A stretch of DNA of 6,108 nt from Microcaldota archaeon (GCA_027371655.1 DAHXMR010000042.1:1-6108); one strand, 5' to 3'; positions 1 to 5,686 are shown, counted from the stretch's first letter. The notes: generated by a model from the letters alone, not told the origin. Translations and numbers: made by a program.

Positions 1-1
1 C

Positions 2-976
2 GTAGCAAGGTTTCCCGAATATGGGAAGTTGAGCAGGCAGCCTTTGGAAAAGCTTGTCGCCGGAGCGCGCGTGGCGCCCGGAGAGTTCAAGCGCAGCCCT
101 GCGGATTTCGCCTTGTGGAAAAATGCAAAGCCCGGCGAGCCTTTTTGGGAAAGCCCCTGGGGAAGGGGCAGGCCGGGCTGGCACATCGAGTGCTCTGCCA
201 TGAGCGTGAAATACCTTGGCGAGACTTTCGACATCCACGGGGGCGGCCAGGACCTCGTATTCCCGCACCACGAGGACGAAATCGCGCAAAGCGAGGCCGC
301 GACGGGAAAGCCGTTCGTGAAGTACTGGCTGCACAACGGGTTCATAATCGTGGGAAAGGACAAGATGGCAAAATCCCTTGGCAACTTCGTCACCCTGCGG
401 CAGGCAATCGAGAAGCACGGCGGGCAAGTGCTGAGGTTTTTCTATTTGCAGTCGCACTACCGCGAGCCGGTGGACGCGGGAGAGGAAAAAATCGCCAAGG
501 CTGCGGAGTCGCTGCAAAAGCTTCTTGACGCGATTGCGCTGCTTGAAGAGGCGGCAAAAAAGGAAGGCGAAACCGCCGAAGGCGCTGCTGCGAAAGAATG
601 GGCGGAGATTGCCGCAATCGAGGAAAAGTTCAAAGCCGCGATGGACGACGACTTCAGCACCCCGCTTGCCATTTCCGCGGTTTTCGAGTTGAAGGACTTG
701 GCGCACAAAAGCCTTGCAGGCAACTCAAGCGTTCCCGCAGGCGCGGTTTTGGAGTCGATGAAAAAATTGCTGGGCGTGCTTGGCGTTTTGGATGCCAAGC
801 CAAGGGAATCGGGGATTTCGGAGGAAGAAATCGAAAACGCCATCGCACAGCGCGAGGCTGCGAAGAAGGCGAGGGATTTTTCCAAAGCCGACGGCATCAG
901 GAAAATGCTTGCGGAAAAGGGGGTGCTGCTTGAGGACTCGCAGGGTGGCGCGGTGCGCTGGAAGAGGAAGGCGTAA
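2..976 (+). CDS. cysS: Cysteinyl-tRNA synthetase, 3' portion (5'-truncated by the window edge)
   Basis: This is a class I aminoacyl-tRNA synthetase that activates cysteine with ATP and charges tRNA-Cys in the cytoplasm. The frame is open from base 2 without a start codon, and its first residues (FPEYGKLSRQPLEKLVAGAR) match internal CysRS sequence, so the TTG at 29 is not the start. The HIGH motif and the first zinc-ligand Cys lie upstream of the window. Visible are GWHIECSAM with a zinc Cys (codon 191-193), PHHEDE with the zinc His and Glu (codons 266-268 and 278-280), and the KMSKS loop as KMAKS (362-376). A helical anticodon-binding DALR-type region follows, then the typical C-terminal tail (KKARDFSKADGIRKMLAEKG, LLEDSQGG). 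The stop is TAA. The next gene on this strand starts 210 bp later with its own promoter, so it is probably not in the same operon. The identification is secure. Confidence 0.97.
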   Translation, partial: VARFPEYGKLSRQPLEKLVAGARVAPGEFKRSPADFALWKNAKPGEPFWESPWGRGRPGWHIECSAMSVKYLGETFDIHGGGQDLVFPHHEDEIAQSEAATGKPFVKYWLHNGFIIVGKDKMAKSLGNFVTLRQAIEKHGGQVLRFFYLQSHYREPVDAGEEKIAKAAESLQKLLDAIALLEEAAKKEGETAEGAAAKEWAEIAAIEEKFKAAMDDDFSTPLAISAVFELKDLAHKSLAGNSSVPAGAVLESMKKLLGVLGVLDAKPRESGISEEEIENAIAQREAAKKARDFSKADGIRKMLAEKGVLLEDSQGGAVRWKRKA

Positions 977-1023
977 GGCGCATTCCGGGGATCGCGCCGC
1001 GGGGAATTATAGCAGGCCACGGA

Positions 1024-1031
1024 ATTTTTTG
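1024..1031 (+). terminator. Possible T-run terminator after cysS
   Basis: A run of six T lies 49 nt after the cysS stop. Archaeal RNA polymerase commonly terminates on such U-tracts without a strong hairpin. A weak GGCGC/GCGCC pairing (from about 977) precedes it but is not adjacent. This is inference from one short tract. Confidence 0.3.
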
Positions 1032-1056
1032 GCAGTTATCTTGGCTTGCTGGATTA

Positions 1057-1094
1057 CAAACCACGAAAACGATTCGCAAAACTATCGTGGTTTG
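1057..1094. repeat. 10-bp perfect inverted repeat (element A), operator-like
   Basis: The arms CAAACCACGA (1057-1066) and TCGTGGTTTG (1085-1094) are perfect reverse complements separated by 18 nt. The right arm ends one base before the A-rich BRE/TATA region of the downstream gene, a position suited to a repressor that blocks TBP/TFB. A related element sits at 5925-5957 on the opposite strand upstream of the histone unit. It could be an operator, an RNA hairpin, or a dispersed repeat; its function is not known. Confidence 0.6.
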
Positions 1095-1110
1095 AAATAC
1101 CTTTAAATAC
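1095..1110 (+). promoter_or_regulatory. TATA-box promoter of the small membrane-protein gene
   Basis: The segment AAATACCTTTAAATAC combines an A-rich BRE-like stretch with the TATA-like box TTTAAATA (1102-1109). At the usual archaeal spacing of about 25 nt, transcription would start near 1131 and leave a leader of about 55 nt. The 12-mer AATACCTTTAAA (1096-1107) recurs on the minus strand at 5825-5836 in front of the histone unit. Confidence 0.6.
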
Positions 1111-1169
1111 GGCGCGAAGTCTAAACGTTTTTCAGTGCTTTTGCGGCGTTGGCCGCTTTTCAAAAAAAT

Positions 1170-1175
1170 GGGAGG
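1170..1175 (+). promoter_or_regulatory. Shine-Dalgarno site
   Basis: GGGAGG lies 11 nt before the ATG at 1187. It supports this start over the out-of-frame ATG at 1168, which overlaps it, and fits a gene with a real leader, in contrast to the apparently leaderless genes around 2600. Confidence 0.65.
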
Positions 1176-1186
1176 CTTGAAGAAAA

Positions 1187-1543
1187 ATGGCTTTTTCGCG
1201 CAAGGTTCCGGCAAAGGAGAACGCCCCGTGTTACGAGCCGACTCGCGGCTGCTTCGGCATGCACTGCTTCAAGCTTGGCGCGGCATTCGCCTCGCTCTAC
1301 CTTTTGGTGGCGATTTTGGCTGCGCTGGCGCCCAAGGCGTACGTGTACCTGATGGGCGTGATGAGCCACGGAATGCTTTACGTGAACACCGCAACCGCGA
1401 ACGCTGCGGATTACGCGGCGGCGGCAAGCAGGATAGACGTCTCCATTCCCACGCTGTTGGTGGGCGCCATCGCGTGGCTTTTGGCGGGATACCTTTTGTC
1501 GTGCCTGTTGTGCTACTCGTCGAAGTGCTATATGAAAAAATAG
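1187..1543 (+). CDS. Small cysteine-rich membrane protein of unknown function
   Basis: The product is 118 residues and not firmly recognised. Two hydrophobic helices are clear, at about residues 28-48 and 88-109, joined by a mildly polar alanine-rich loop. Cysteines cluster just outside both helices: C15, C22 and C27 before the first, and C106, C109 and C114 (C-X2-C-X4-C) at the end of the second. If the protein is a hairpin, both clusters lie on the same membrane face and could bind a metal or form disulfides; this is inference. The layout vaguely recalls small two-helix families such as DUF5676, without enough support to assign it. The gene has its own TATA box, Shine-Dalgarno site and terminator, so it is probably monocistronic. 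It ends one base short of the convergent coaD fusion. Gene reality is likely because of these signals and the codon pattern. Confidence 0.75.
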   Translation: MAFSRKVPAKENAPCYEPTRGCFGMHCFKLGAAFASLYLLVAILAALAPKAYVYLMGVMSHGMLYVNTATANAADYAAAASRIDVSIPTLLVGAIAWLLAGYLLSCLLCYSSKCYMKK

Positions 1544-1544
1544 T

Positions 1545-2582
1545 TCAGGGATTCCTTGAAAAGCGCGCCAACAGGCGCGCAACTTTTTCTTTTTCATTTT
1601 CCCCGACAACCACCAGCACCAAGCCCCGATTGGGCTGGCCGTAGATCACCGCGGTGCCAAGGGGCGCGAACAAAACCGCGGGAAGCACGGCCAAATCCTC
1701 CTCGCCAAGCACGCGCACCAGCGTCTTTTTCCCGGAGGCGATGCTTCGCCTCGTTGCGTCTGCAAGCGAGCTGGAGACGCGGCTTGCCCGATTGCGGACT
1801 TGAATCAGGGATTGGAATTTGAAGCCGATTTCGGCCACGCTCTTGAACGCCTTGCGCCGCATGGTCTTGAGGTCGGAAAAGCCCAGGTCTATTTTCGCGC
1901 CGGTTTTTGCCAGGCCGCTTAGCGCCATGTCGCCCACGACGATTGCGAGCGTTGGCGGCTTTTGCGAAAGCATTGCAGCAATTTTTCTTGCGGCAACCCC
2001 GCTTCCCGGCTTTTCTTCGACAAGTAGCCCTAGGGGCTTTTTGAGCTGGGGCACCATCGCATGCGTGAGCAGGAGGGTTTGGCGCGCGAATTCGCGCGCG
2101 TAAATTTTGCCCAGCCTGTTTTCCAAGCCCAGGCGGATGCGCGTGGAGGAGATGTGGCGCCGGTCCTGCGCGCGCACGAACGGGCAGATGACTATTTCCA
2201 ATTGCGCAAGCCCCGCTTTTTTGCGCAGGCGGTTGACCTCGCGTGCGGGCTTTGCGGTTTCGCTTGTAACGGCAATGCAGTCGATGAGGCGGTCGCGTTT
2301 GGCTGGGCCCGCGAAGTCGGAAAGCGGGACTATCCGCGCACGGGAGGCCCAGCCCCGCCTGGCGAGGAATCTTTTGACTTCAAGCACGCGCGCGGCAAAC
2401 GGCTGCACCACGCGGGCAAGCGTCTTTTTCTCGCGCTTGACCATCGCTTCGCTTGTCACGCCCACCACCACCCTGCGCGCGGCGCGGAAGGCGGTTGAAA
2501 GCAGCGCTTCGTGGCCCTTGTGCAGCCTGTCGAACGTGCCGCCCACCGCGCACAGGTTGAATTTTTTCGTGTTAGCCGGCAT
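1545..2582 (-). CDS. coaD: Bifunctional phosphopantetheine adenylyltransferase / GTP-dependent dephospho-CoA kinase (fusion)
   Basis: The 345-residue protein joins two enzymes catalysing the last two steps of CoA synthesis. Residues 8 to about 160 are an archaeal-type PPAT, which makes dephospho-CoA from 4'-phosphopantetheine and ATP: GGTFDRLHKGH (14-24, with the HxGH nucleotide motif), VTSET (105-109) and ISSTRIR (144-150). Residues from about 170 to 340 are a DUF359 domain, the archaeal GTP-dependent dephospho-CoA kinase: KKPLG (181-185), VGD (216-218), SDLKTMR (236-242), GEEDLAVLP (293-301) and YGQP (314-317). No core motif is missing. The ATG at 2582 is chosen because it lies just before the PPAT strand and at leaderless distance from a TATA box; an upstream in-frame start would add 43 unrelated residues across nth. 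Six T follow the stop on the minus strand (1540-1535). The domain calls are strong; activity is inferred. Confidence 0.93.
   Translation of the reverse strand: MPANTKKFNLCAVGGTFDRLHKGHEALLSTAFRAARRVVVGVTSEAMVKREKKTLARVVQPFAARVLEVKRFLARRGWASRARIVPLSDFAGPAKRDRLIDCIAVTSETAKPAREVNRLRKKAGLAQLEIVICPFVRAQDRRHISSTRIRLGLENRLGKIYAREFARQTLLLTHAMVPQLKKPLGLLVEEKPGSGVAARKIAAMLSQKPPTLAIVVGDMALSGLAKTGAKIDLGFSDLKTMRRKAFKSVAEIGFKFQSLIQVRNRASRVSSSLADATRRSIASGKKTLVRVLGEEDLAVLPAVLFAPLGTAVIYGQPNRGLVLVVVGENEKEKVARLLARFSRNP
1563..1600 (+). terminator. Hairpin plus T-tract terminator, antisense inside the coaD fusion gene
   Basis: GCGCGCC (1563-1569) and GGCGCGC (1574-1580) form a perfect 7-bp GC stem around the loop AACA. 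T5 (1584-1588), T5 (1590-1594) and T4 (1597-1600) follow. This has the form of an intrinsic terminator for the plus-strand gene ending at 1543. It lies wholly within the last codons of the opposing gene, where the same bases encode the basic and acidic C-terminal residues. In archaea the T-tract alone would be expected to suffice. Confidence 0.75.
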
Positions 2583-2606
2583 GAGGATGGATGACGCTTT
2601 CCCGCG

Positions 2607-2616
2607 TATTAAAATT
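2607..2616. promoter_or_regulatory. Shared near-symmetric TATA-like box for divergent coaD and nth
   Basis: TATTAAAATT reads AATTTTAATA on the other strand, so both strands present a TATA-like box. Its centre is 29.5 nt from the coaD start (2582, minus) and 28.5 nt from the nth start (2640, plus), the spacing expected when the transcript begins at or just before the start codon. Neither start has a Shine-Dalgarno match. The 57-bp spacer has no other convincing box. Confidence 0.6.
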
Positions 2617-2639
2617 GCGCTTTTGCGAAAAAAAATGCG

Positions 2640-3272
2640 ATGGAAGCCAAAACAAAAAGAGCGCTGCAACTTCTGCAGCGGATGAAAAGATGCGCGGGGG
2701 GCAAAACGCACCTTGCCTCGCGGCGCAAGAACCCGTTCGAGGTGCTTATTGCGACCGTGCTTTCGCAGCGCACGCGCGACGAGAACACGAACGCGGCTTC
2801 AAACGCGCTGTTCGCAAAATACGGTTCCCCTCAAAAACTCGCAGCCGCGCCTTTGAACAAAATCGAGGCGCTTGTGCGGCCGGCGGGGTTTTACAGGCAG
2901 AAAGCCAAGCGCATAAAAGAAATCTGCGGGATTCTGGTTGAAAAATTCGGCGGGAAGGTGCCCAAAAAACTGGAATCGCTGCTGGGACTTCCCGGGGTGG
3001 GAAGGAAGACCGCGAATTGCGTGCTTGTCTACGGCTTCGGGATTCCCGCGGTGCCTGTGGATACCCATGTGCACAGGCTGGCAAACCTGTTTGGCATCGT
3101 GAAAACCAAAACCCCCCGGGAAACGGAGTTCGCGCTTGCGAAAATTATTCCCAAAAGCCATTGGCTTGAATTGAACGAAACGTTCGTGCGCTTCGGGCAG
3201 CAGGTATGCAAGCCCGGAATGGATAAGCGGGAGTGCCTGGCGGAAATGGAAAAACGATTGCATCGGGGATAA
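2640..3272 (+). CDS. nth: Endonuclease III-type DNA glycosylase/AP lyase, Fe-S cluster ligands missing
   Basis: This base-excision repair enzyme removes oxidised pyrimidines from DNA and cleaves the strand by beta-elimination. The 210 residues match the Nth family from end to end: the LSQRTRD helix (41-47), the helix-hairpin-helix LPGVGRKTAN (117-126) with catalytic Lys123, and VDTHVHRLANLFG (140-152) with catalytic Asp141. The C-terminus departs from the family. Instead of the C-X6-C-X2-C-X5-C [4Fe-4S] loop, only C190 and C199 remain and the chain ends at RLHRG, so a normal cluster cannot form. Cluster-free members are known, for example yeast Ntg1. There is no Shine-Dalgarno site; the ATG is 24 nt from a TATA-like box, suggesting a leaderless message. 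The gene is divergent from coaD and ends 4 nt from the convergent coiled-coil gene. Confidence 0.93.
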   Translation: MEAKTKRALQLLQRMKRCAGGKTHLASRRKNPFEVLIATVLSQRTRDENTNAASNALFAKYGSPQKLAAAPLNKIEALVRPAGFYRQKAKRIKEICGILVEKFGGKVPKKLESLLGLPGVGRKTANCVLVYGFGIPAVPVDTHVHRLANLFGIVKTKTPRETEFALAKIIPKSHWLELNETFVRFGQQVCKPGMDKRECLAEMEKRLHRG

Positions 3273-3276
3273 ATGC

Positions 3277-4116
3277 TCAAAGCACGCCGGATTCCCGCAG
3301 GAACATCAGGTCCTGCGCGGACAGCGCCTTGCCTGCCTTGAATTCCTCGAACAGCTTTTTTGCCCGCGCTTGAATAGCGCCTTTTTTCTCCTGTTCGTGC
3401 GCGTGTTTTTCGCGCGCCGCATCCTCGCGCTCTTTTTCCGCCTGTTTGGAGAATTCGCCGGAGGCGCCGAGGAATTGCTCGTGCAGCTCGTCCGCTTTGC
3501 CGCGCACGGCATCCAGTTCGGAAAACGTTTTGGAAATTTTTTCGCGCACCTTTTCAGCTGCGGCATAAGTTTCGAGCATTTTCTTGTGGTGCAAGTCGGC
3601 CTGTGCGGAGGACTCCGCCAACTGCTTCGAAAGGGCGTCCGCCTCGTCAGCGGCTTTTTTCCACGCGGCTTTCAGGTCCGTTGCCTCCGCCTGCAAAAGT
3701 TCCCTCTTTTGCGCGGCAATGAAAATTTTCTCAAGTTCCCTCGTTTCGGCGCTGAAGCGCTTTTCCTTTTCGGCGGTCGTGCCCTCGGTCTGAAGGCGCC
3801 ACTCCGCGGCATCAAGCCGTTCTTTTGCGGCCTTTGCCGAAACGCGCACCTCGCCCAAGGCCCTGAGTTCTTCGAGCTTTGCGAAAAACGCGCTCTTCTC
3901 GTGCAGAAGCGCGTTTACCGCGCCCGAACGCTTTTTGCGGGCATCGTTGGCCTTCGCGTTGCACTCGTCGCGCTTCTTTTTTTCAAGAGAAACGGTTTCG
4001 AGCAGCTTGTTGTATTCCGCCAGGCGCTGGCGGTTTTGGGCCGACAATTCTTGCGCTTCCCTGTTTGCGGAATCGCGCAACGCCTTAGCCTCAACTACTT
4101 TTGCGGAATCGGTCAT
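3277..4116 (-). CDS. COG1340-type archaeal coiled-coil protein
   Basis: The 279-residue, highly charged protein is almost entirely alpha-helical coiled coil, with no membrane segment or signal peptide, and is presumably cytoplasmic. It resembles the widespread archaeal family COG1340, whose function is unknown and whose members are sometimes mislabelled as phosphatases. Family-like landmarks are AEWRLQTEG (104-112), the HHKKMLE block (176-182), KADELHEQF (207-215) and the ending LFEEFKAGKALSAQDLMFLR (255-274), which matches the usual FKxGxxLTxxDLxxLQ tail. The ATG overlaps the ccdA stop as ATGA, indicating translational coupling and co-transcription with ccdA and the histone-fold gene. A structural or chromosome-associated role is conceivable given the histone neighbour, but that is only inference from position. 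Family assignment is fairly confident; function is unknown. Confidence 0.85.
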   Translation of the reverse strand: MTDSAKVVEAKALRDSANREAQELSAQNRQRLAEYNKLLETVSLEKKKRDECNAKANDARKKRSGAVNALLHEKSAFFAKLEELRALGEVRVSAKAAKERLDAAEWRLQTEGTTAEKEKRFSAETRELEKIFIAAQKRELLQAEATDLKAAWKKAADEADALSKQLAESSAQADLHHKKMLETYAAAEKVREKISKTFSELDAVRGKADELHEQFLGASGEFSKQAEKEREDAAREKHAHEQEKKGAIQARAKKLFEEFKAGKALSAQDLMFLRESGVL

Positions 4117-5210
4117 TTTTTGCCGCCTGTTTTGCCCTGTTTTTTTATCCAGAAAACGAATGCCGCGCCGACAAGCGCAAGGACAGCGAGGGCGGCGGGA
4201 AGGTATTGGCCGGGGTCGGCGAACACCGTGCGCTGCAATTGCTCGGACAAAAGCTTGGTGCCCAACAGGTCGAACGTGTTGAAGACCGAGGTGCCGTTGA
4301 AGAAAATGAACAAAATGCCCAGGGACGCGAGGATTATTCCGGACACCAGGCTTGCGAGGAACACCTGCCTTTCCTTGCCCAAGAATTGTAGTGAAAAAAG
4401 CGGTTTTAACAAAAGCGATTGCAACGTGAGCAGCAGGTTGACGAGAGTGAGCAGCAGGTTGGAAAGTGTGCGGAACACCAGCCGGTTCCTACCCAAGAGT
4501 TGGGAAAAAAATTGTGCTAACACAAGAGGCGACTTTATTTCAAGCGAGTCGTAGAAAAACGAGACGATGAAAAGCGGGATGAAAAGCCCAAACGAATATG
4601 CAAGCATCAAAAGGCCGCCGTAGGCCTGCTGGCCGGAAACCCCGGCGACAACGAGTATCGCGGAAAGCACGGGGCCAAGGCACGCGGTCCATCCGGTTGC
4701 GAAAAGCAATCCCGTTACAAACGCGCCTTTCATGTCCGCCGAGGGCCTTACCCCGCGCACCCCGCCCAGGGAAAATCCCATTCCGAACGCGGTCATGAAT
4801 CCGAATGCCACCAAAAGCAGCCCCGCAACAAGCGTGAATTGGGATTGGAACTCGGCAAGGGGGTTGCCGATTATTGTAGCGGCGGAGCTGCCGATTGTGG
4901 ACGCAAGGACGCCGAATGAAACGAACACTAGCGAAAAGCCCGCGAAAAAGGCGAGGGTTGCAAGCGCGATTTTGCCCTTTTCCTTGAACGAGTACGCGAA
5001 GAACGCGGGCAAAAAGGGAAGTATGCACGGCGAAAGAAGGCTCAAGCACCCGCCCAAAAAAGCGGCAACAAGGCTTATTCCCTGCGCCTGCGCGACGGTC
5101 TGCTGGTTGGCGGCAACGAGGTTTTTGGGAATCGAGAGCGCGAGCGAAAAAGGCGCAAGCGCCGACAAGGCAAACAGTGCGGCAAGCCCTTTGTTCAAAA
5201 ACCGATGCAC
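4113..5210 (-). CDS. ccdA: CcdA/DsbD-family membrane thiol-disulfide carrier, with extra loop and C-terminus
   Basis: Proteins of this family carry reducing equivalents from cytoplasmic thioredoxin across the membrane to extracytoplasmic disulfides. The 365-residue product begins with a signal-like segment (residues 1-26). The two redox cysteines are in recognisable context: SPCILPFLP with C62, and TACLGPVLSAIL with C177 (alanine in place of the common proline). An extra Cys, C55, precedes the first motif. At least six hydrophobic helices follow. The protein is longer than the usual 220-240 residues. An added stretch of about 30 residues between the last two core helices (about 243-275) contains the heptads SNLLLTL, VNLLLTL and QSLLLKP, and a further helix lies at 337-355. 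No thioredoxin domain is present. The start is GTG, chosen because it gives the signal segment; no good Shine-Dalgarno site is visible. It lies 32 nt after the histone-fold gene and overlaps the COG1340 gene by 4 bp. Confidence 0.9.
   Translation of the reverse strand: MHRFLNKGLAALFALSALAPFSLALSIPKNLVAANQQTVAQAQGISLVAAFLGGCLSLLSPCILPFLPAFFAYSFKEKGKIALATLAFFAGFSLVFVSFGVLASTIGSSAATIIGNPLAEFQSQFTLVAGLLLVAFGFMTAFGMGFSLGGVRGVRPSADMKGAFVTGLLFATGWTACLGPVLSAILVVAGVSGQQAYGGLLMLAYSFGLFIPLFIVSFFYDSLEIKSPLVLAQFFSQLLGRNRLVFRTLSNLLLTLVNLLLTLQSLLLKPLFSLQFLGKERQVFLASLVSGIILASLGILFIFFNGTSVFNTFDLLGTKLLSEQLQRTVFADPGQYLPAALAVLALVGAAFVFWIKKQGKTGGKK
4426..4467. repeat. 21-bp tandem duplication inside ccdA
   Basis: GTGAGCAGCAGGTTG occurs at 4426-4440 and again at 4447-4461, a 21-bp period (17 of 21 bases equal over the two full units). 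It keeps frame and encodes the repeated heptads NLLLTL in the inserted loop of the CcdA-type protein. A third, diverged unit (QSLLLKP) adjoins it. It looks like recent in-frame slippage or duplication. Confidence 0.8.
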
Positions 5211-5215
5211 CTTGG

Positions 5216-5222
5216 AAAAAAA
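5216..5222 (-). terminator. T7 tract between the histone-fold gene and ccdA
   Basis: Seven T on the minus strand lie in the 32-nt gap between the histone stop and the ccdA GTG. In archaea this could cause partial termination and lower ccdA expression relative to the histone. No stable hairpin is evident, and the short gap still favours one transcript. Confidence 0.3.
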
Positions 5223-5242
5223 GCGAAATACGCGCGGACCGC

Positions 5243-5686
5243 TTACTGGGGCTTGAAGCCGTTGAATTGGGCGCCCTCCGGCGGGGTTTCAAGCTCGATT
5301 TCGGTTACGATTTCATCGAGCTCGGCGCGCTGCTTTTCAAGCACTTTCTGGATTTTGCGGATGCGCTTCTGGTTAAGCGCTATTTCGCGGTACTTTCGCG
5401 CGGCCTTGTTGAAGTGCTCTATTGAAAGCGTGAAATAATCCTCCGCATCCATGCTCTGCGAAATGTCGGCGAGGATTTCGCCGAGCAAATTGTTTGCGGC
5501 GACCTTGACGTCGCGCTTGAGCTGGTGCTCGCGCTTGAGGTTGTCCTTGATTATGTTGACCACGCGGGCGTTGGGGAACGGCAAATGCTCGGATTCCTCG
5601 TCCTCGACAACTTCGCCCTCGACGTCGGTTTCCTTCGCGGCCTCGTCCAGCGCGGCGCTTATTGCTTGACTAGAATCGGCAACCAT
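5243..5686 (-). CDS. Histone-fold protein with acidic N-tail and C-terminal coiled coil
   Basis: The product is 147 residues. Residues 35-99 align by eye without gaps, over 65 positions, to the archaeal histone fold: LPFPNARVVNIIKDN (35-49, the LP and helix 1), helix 2 around VKVAANNLLGEILADISQSM (60-79), and loop 2 with helix 3, TLSIEHFNKAARKY (86-99). Unlike canonical 65-70-residue histones such as HMfB, it has an acidic N-terminal tail (EGEVVEDEESE, 23-33), a charged coiled coil from about 98 to 131 and a proline-containing tail. The loop-2 Arg of canonical histones is replaced by an aromatic residue. It may bind or bridge DNA, or pair with another protein. The ATG at 5686 is chosen over one 13 codons upstream because GGGGGGTG lies 6 nt before it. 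It leads the unit with ccdA and COG1340. The fold is inferred from pattern only. Confidence 0.65.
   Translation of the reverse strand: MVADSSQAISAALDEAAKETDVEGEVVEDEESEHLPFPNARVVNIIKDNLKREHQLKRDVKVAANNLLGEILADISQSMDAEDYFTLSIEHFNKAARKYREIALNQKRIRKIQKVLEKQRAELDEIVTEIELETPPEGAQFNGFKPQ

Noticed and set aside
457..1020. 187-residue minus-strand frame opposite cysS
   Set aside because: It is low-complexity (Ser, Ala and Phe rich) and antisense to the well-matched CysRS C-terminus.
2583..2711. 43-residue N-terminal extension of the coaD fusion from an upstream ATG at 2711
   Set aside because: It would run through the start of nth and the shared TATA-like box, has no PPAT similarity, and the internal ATG at 2582 fits both the domain start and the promoter spacing.
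3370..4554. 394-residue open frame on the plus strand
   Set aside because: It is antisense across the COG1340 and ccdA genes, which have clear family motifs and an ATGA overlap. Its translation shows no domain and reflects the GC-rich antisense frame.
4540..5292. 250-residue minus-strand frame overlapping ccdA
   Set aside because: It is a shadow frame of ccdA, arginine and proline rich, without motifs; the ccdA frame holds the SPC and TAC redox motifs and the membrane helices.
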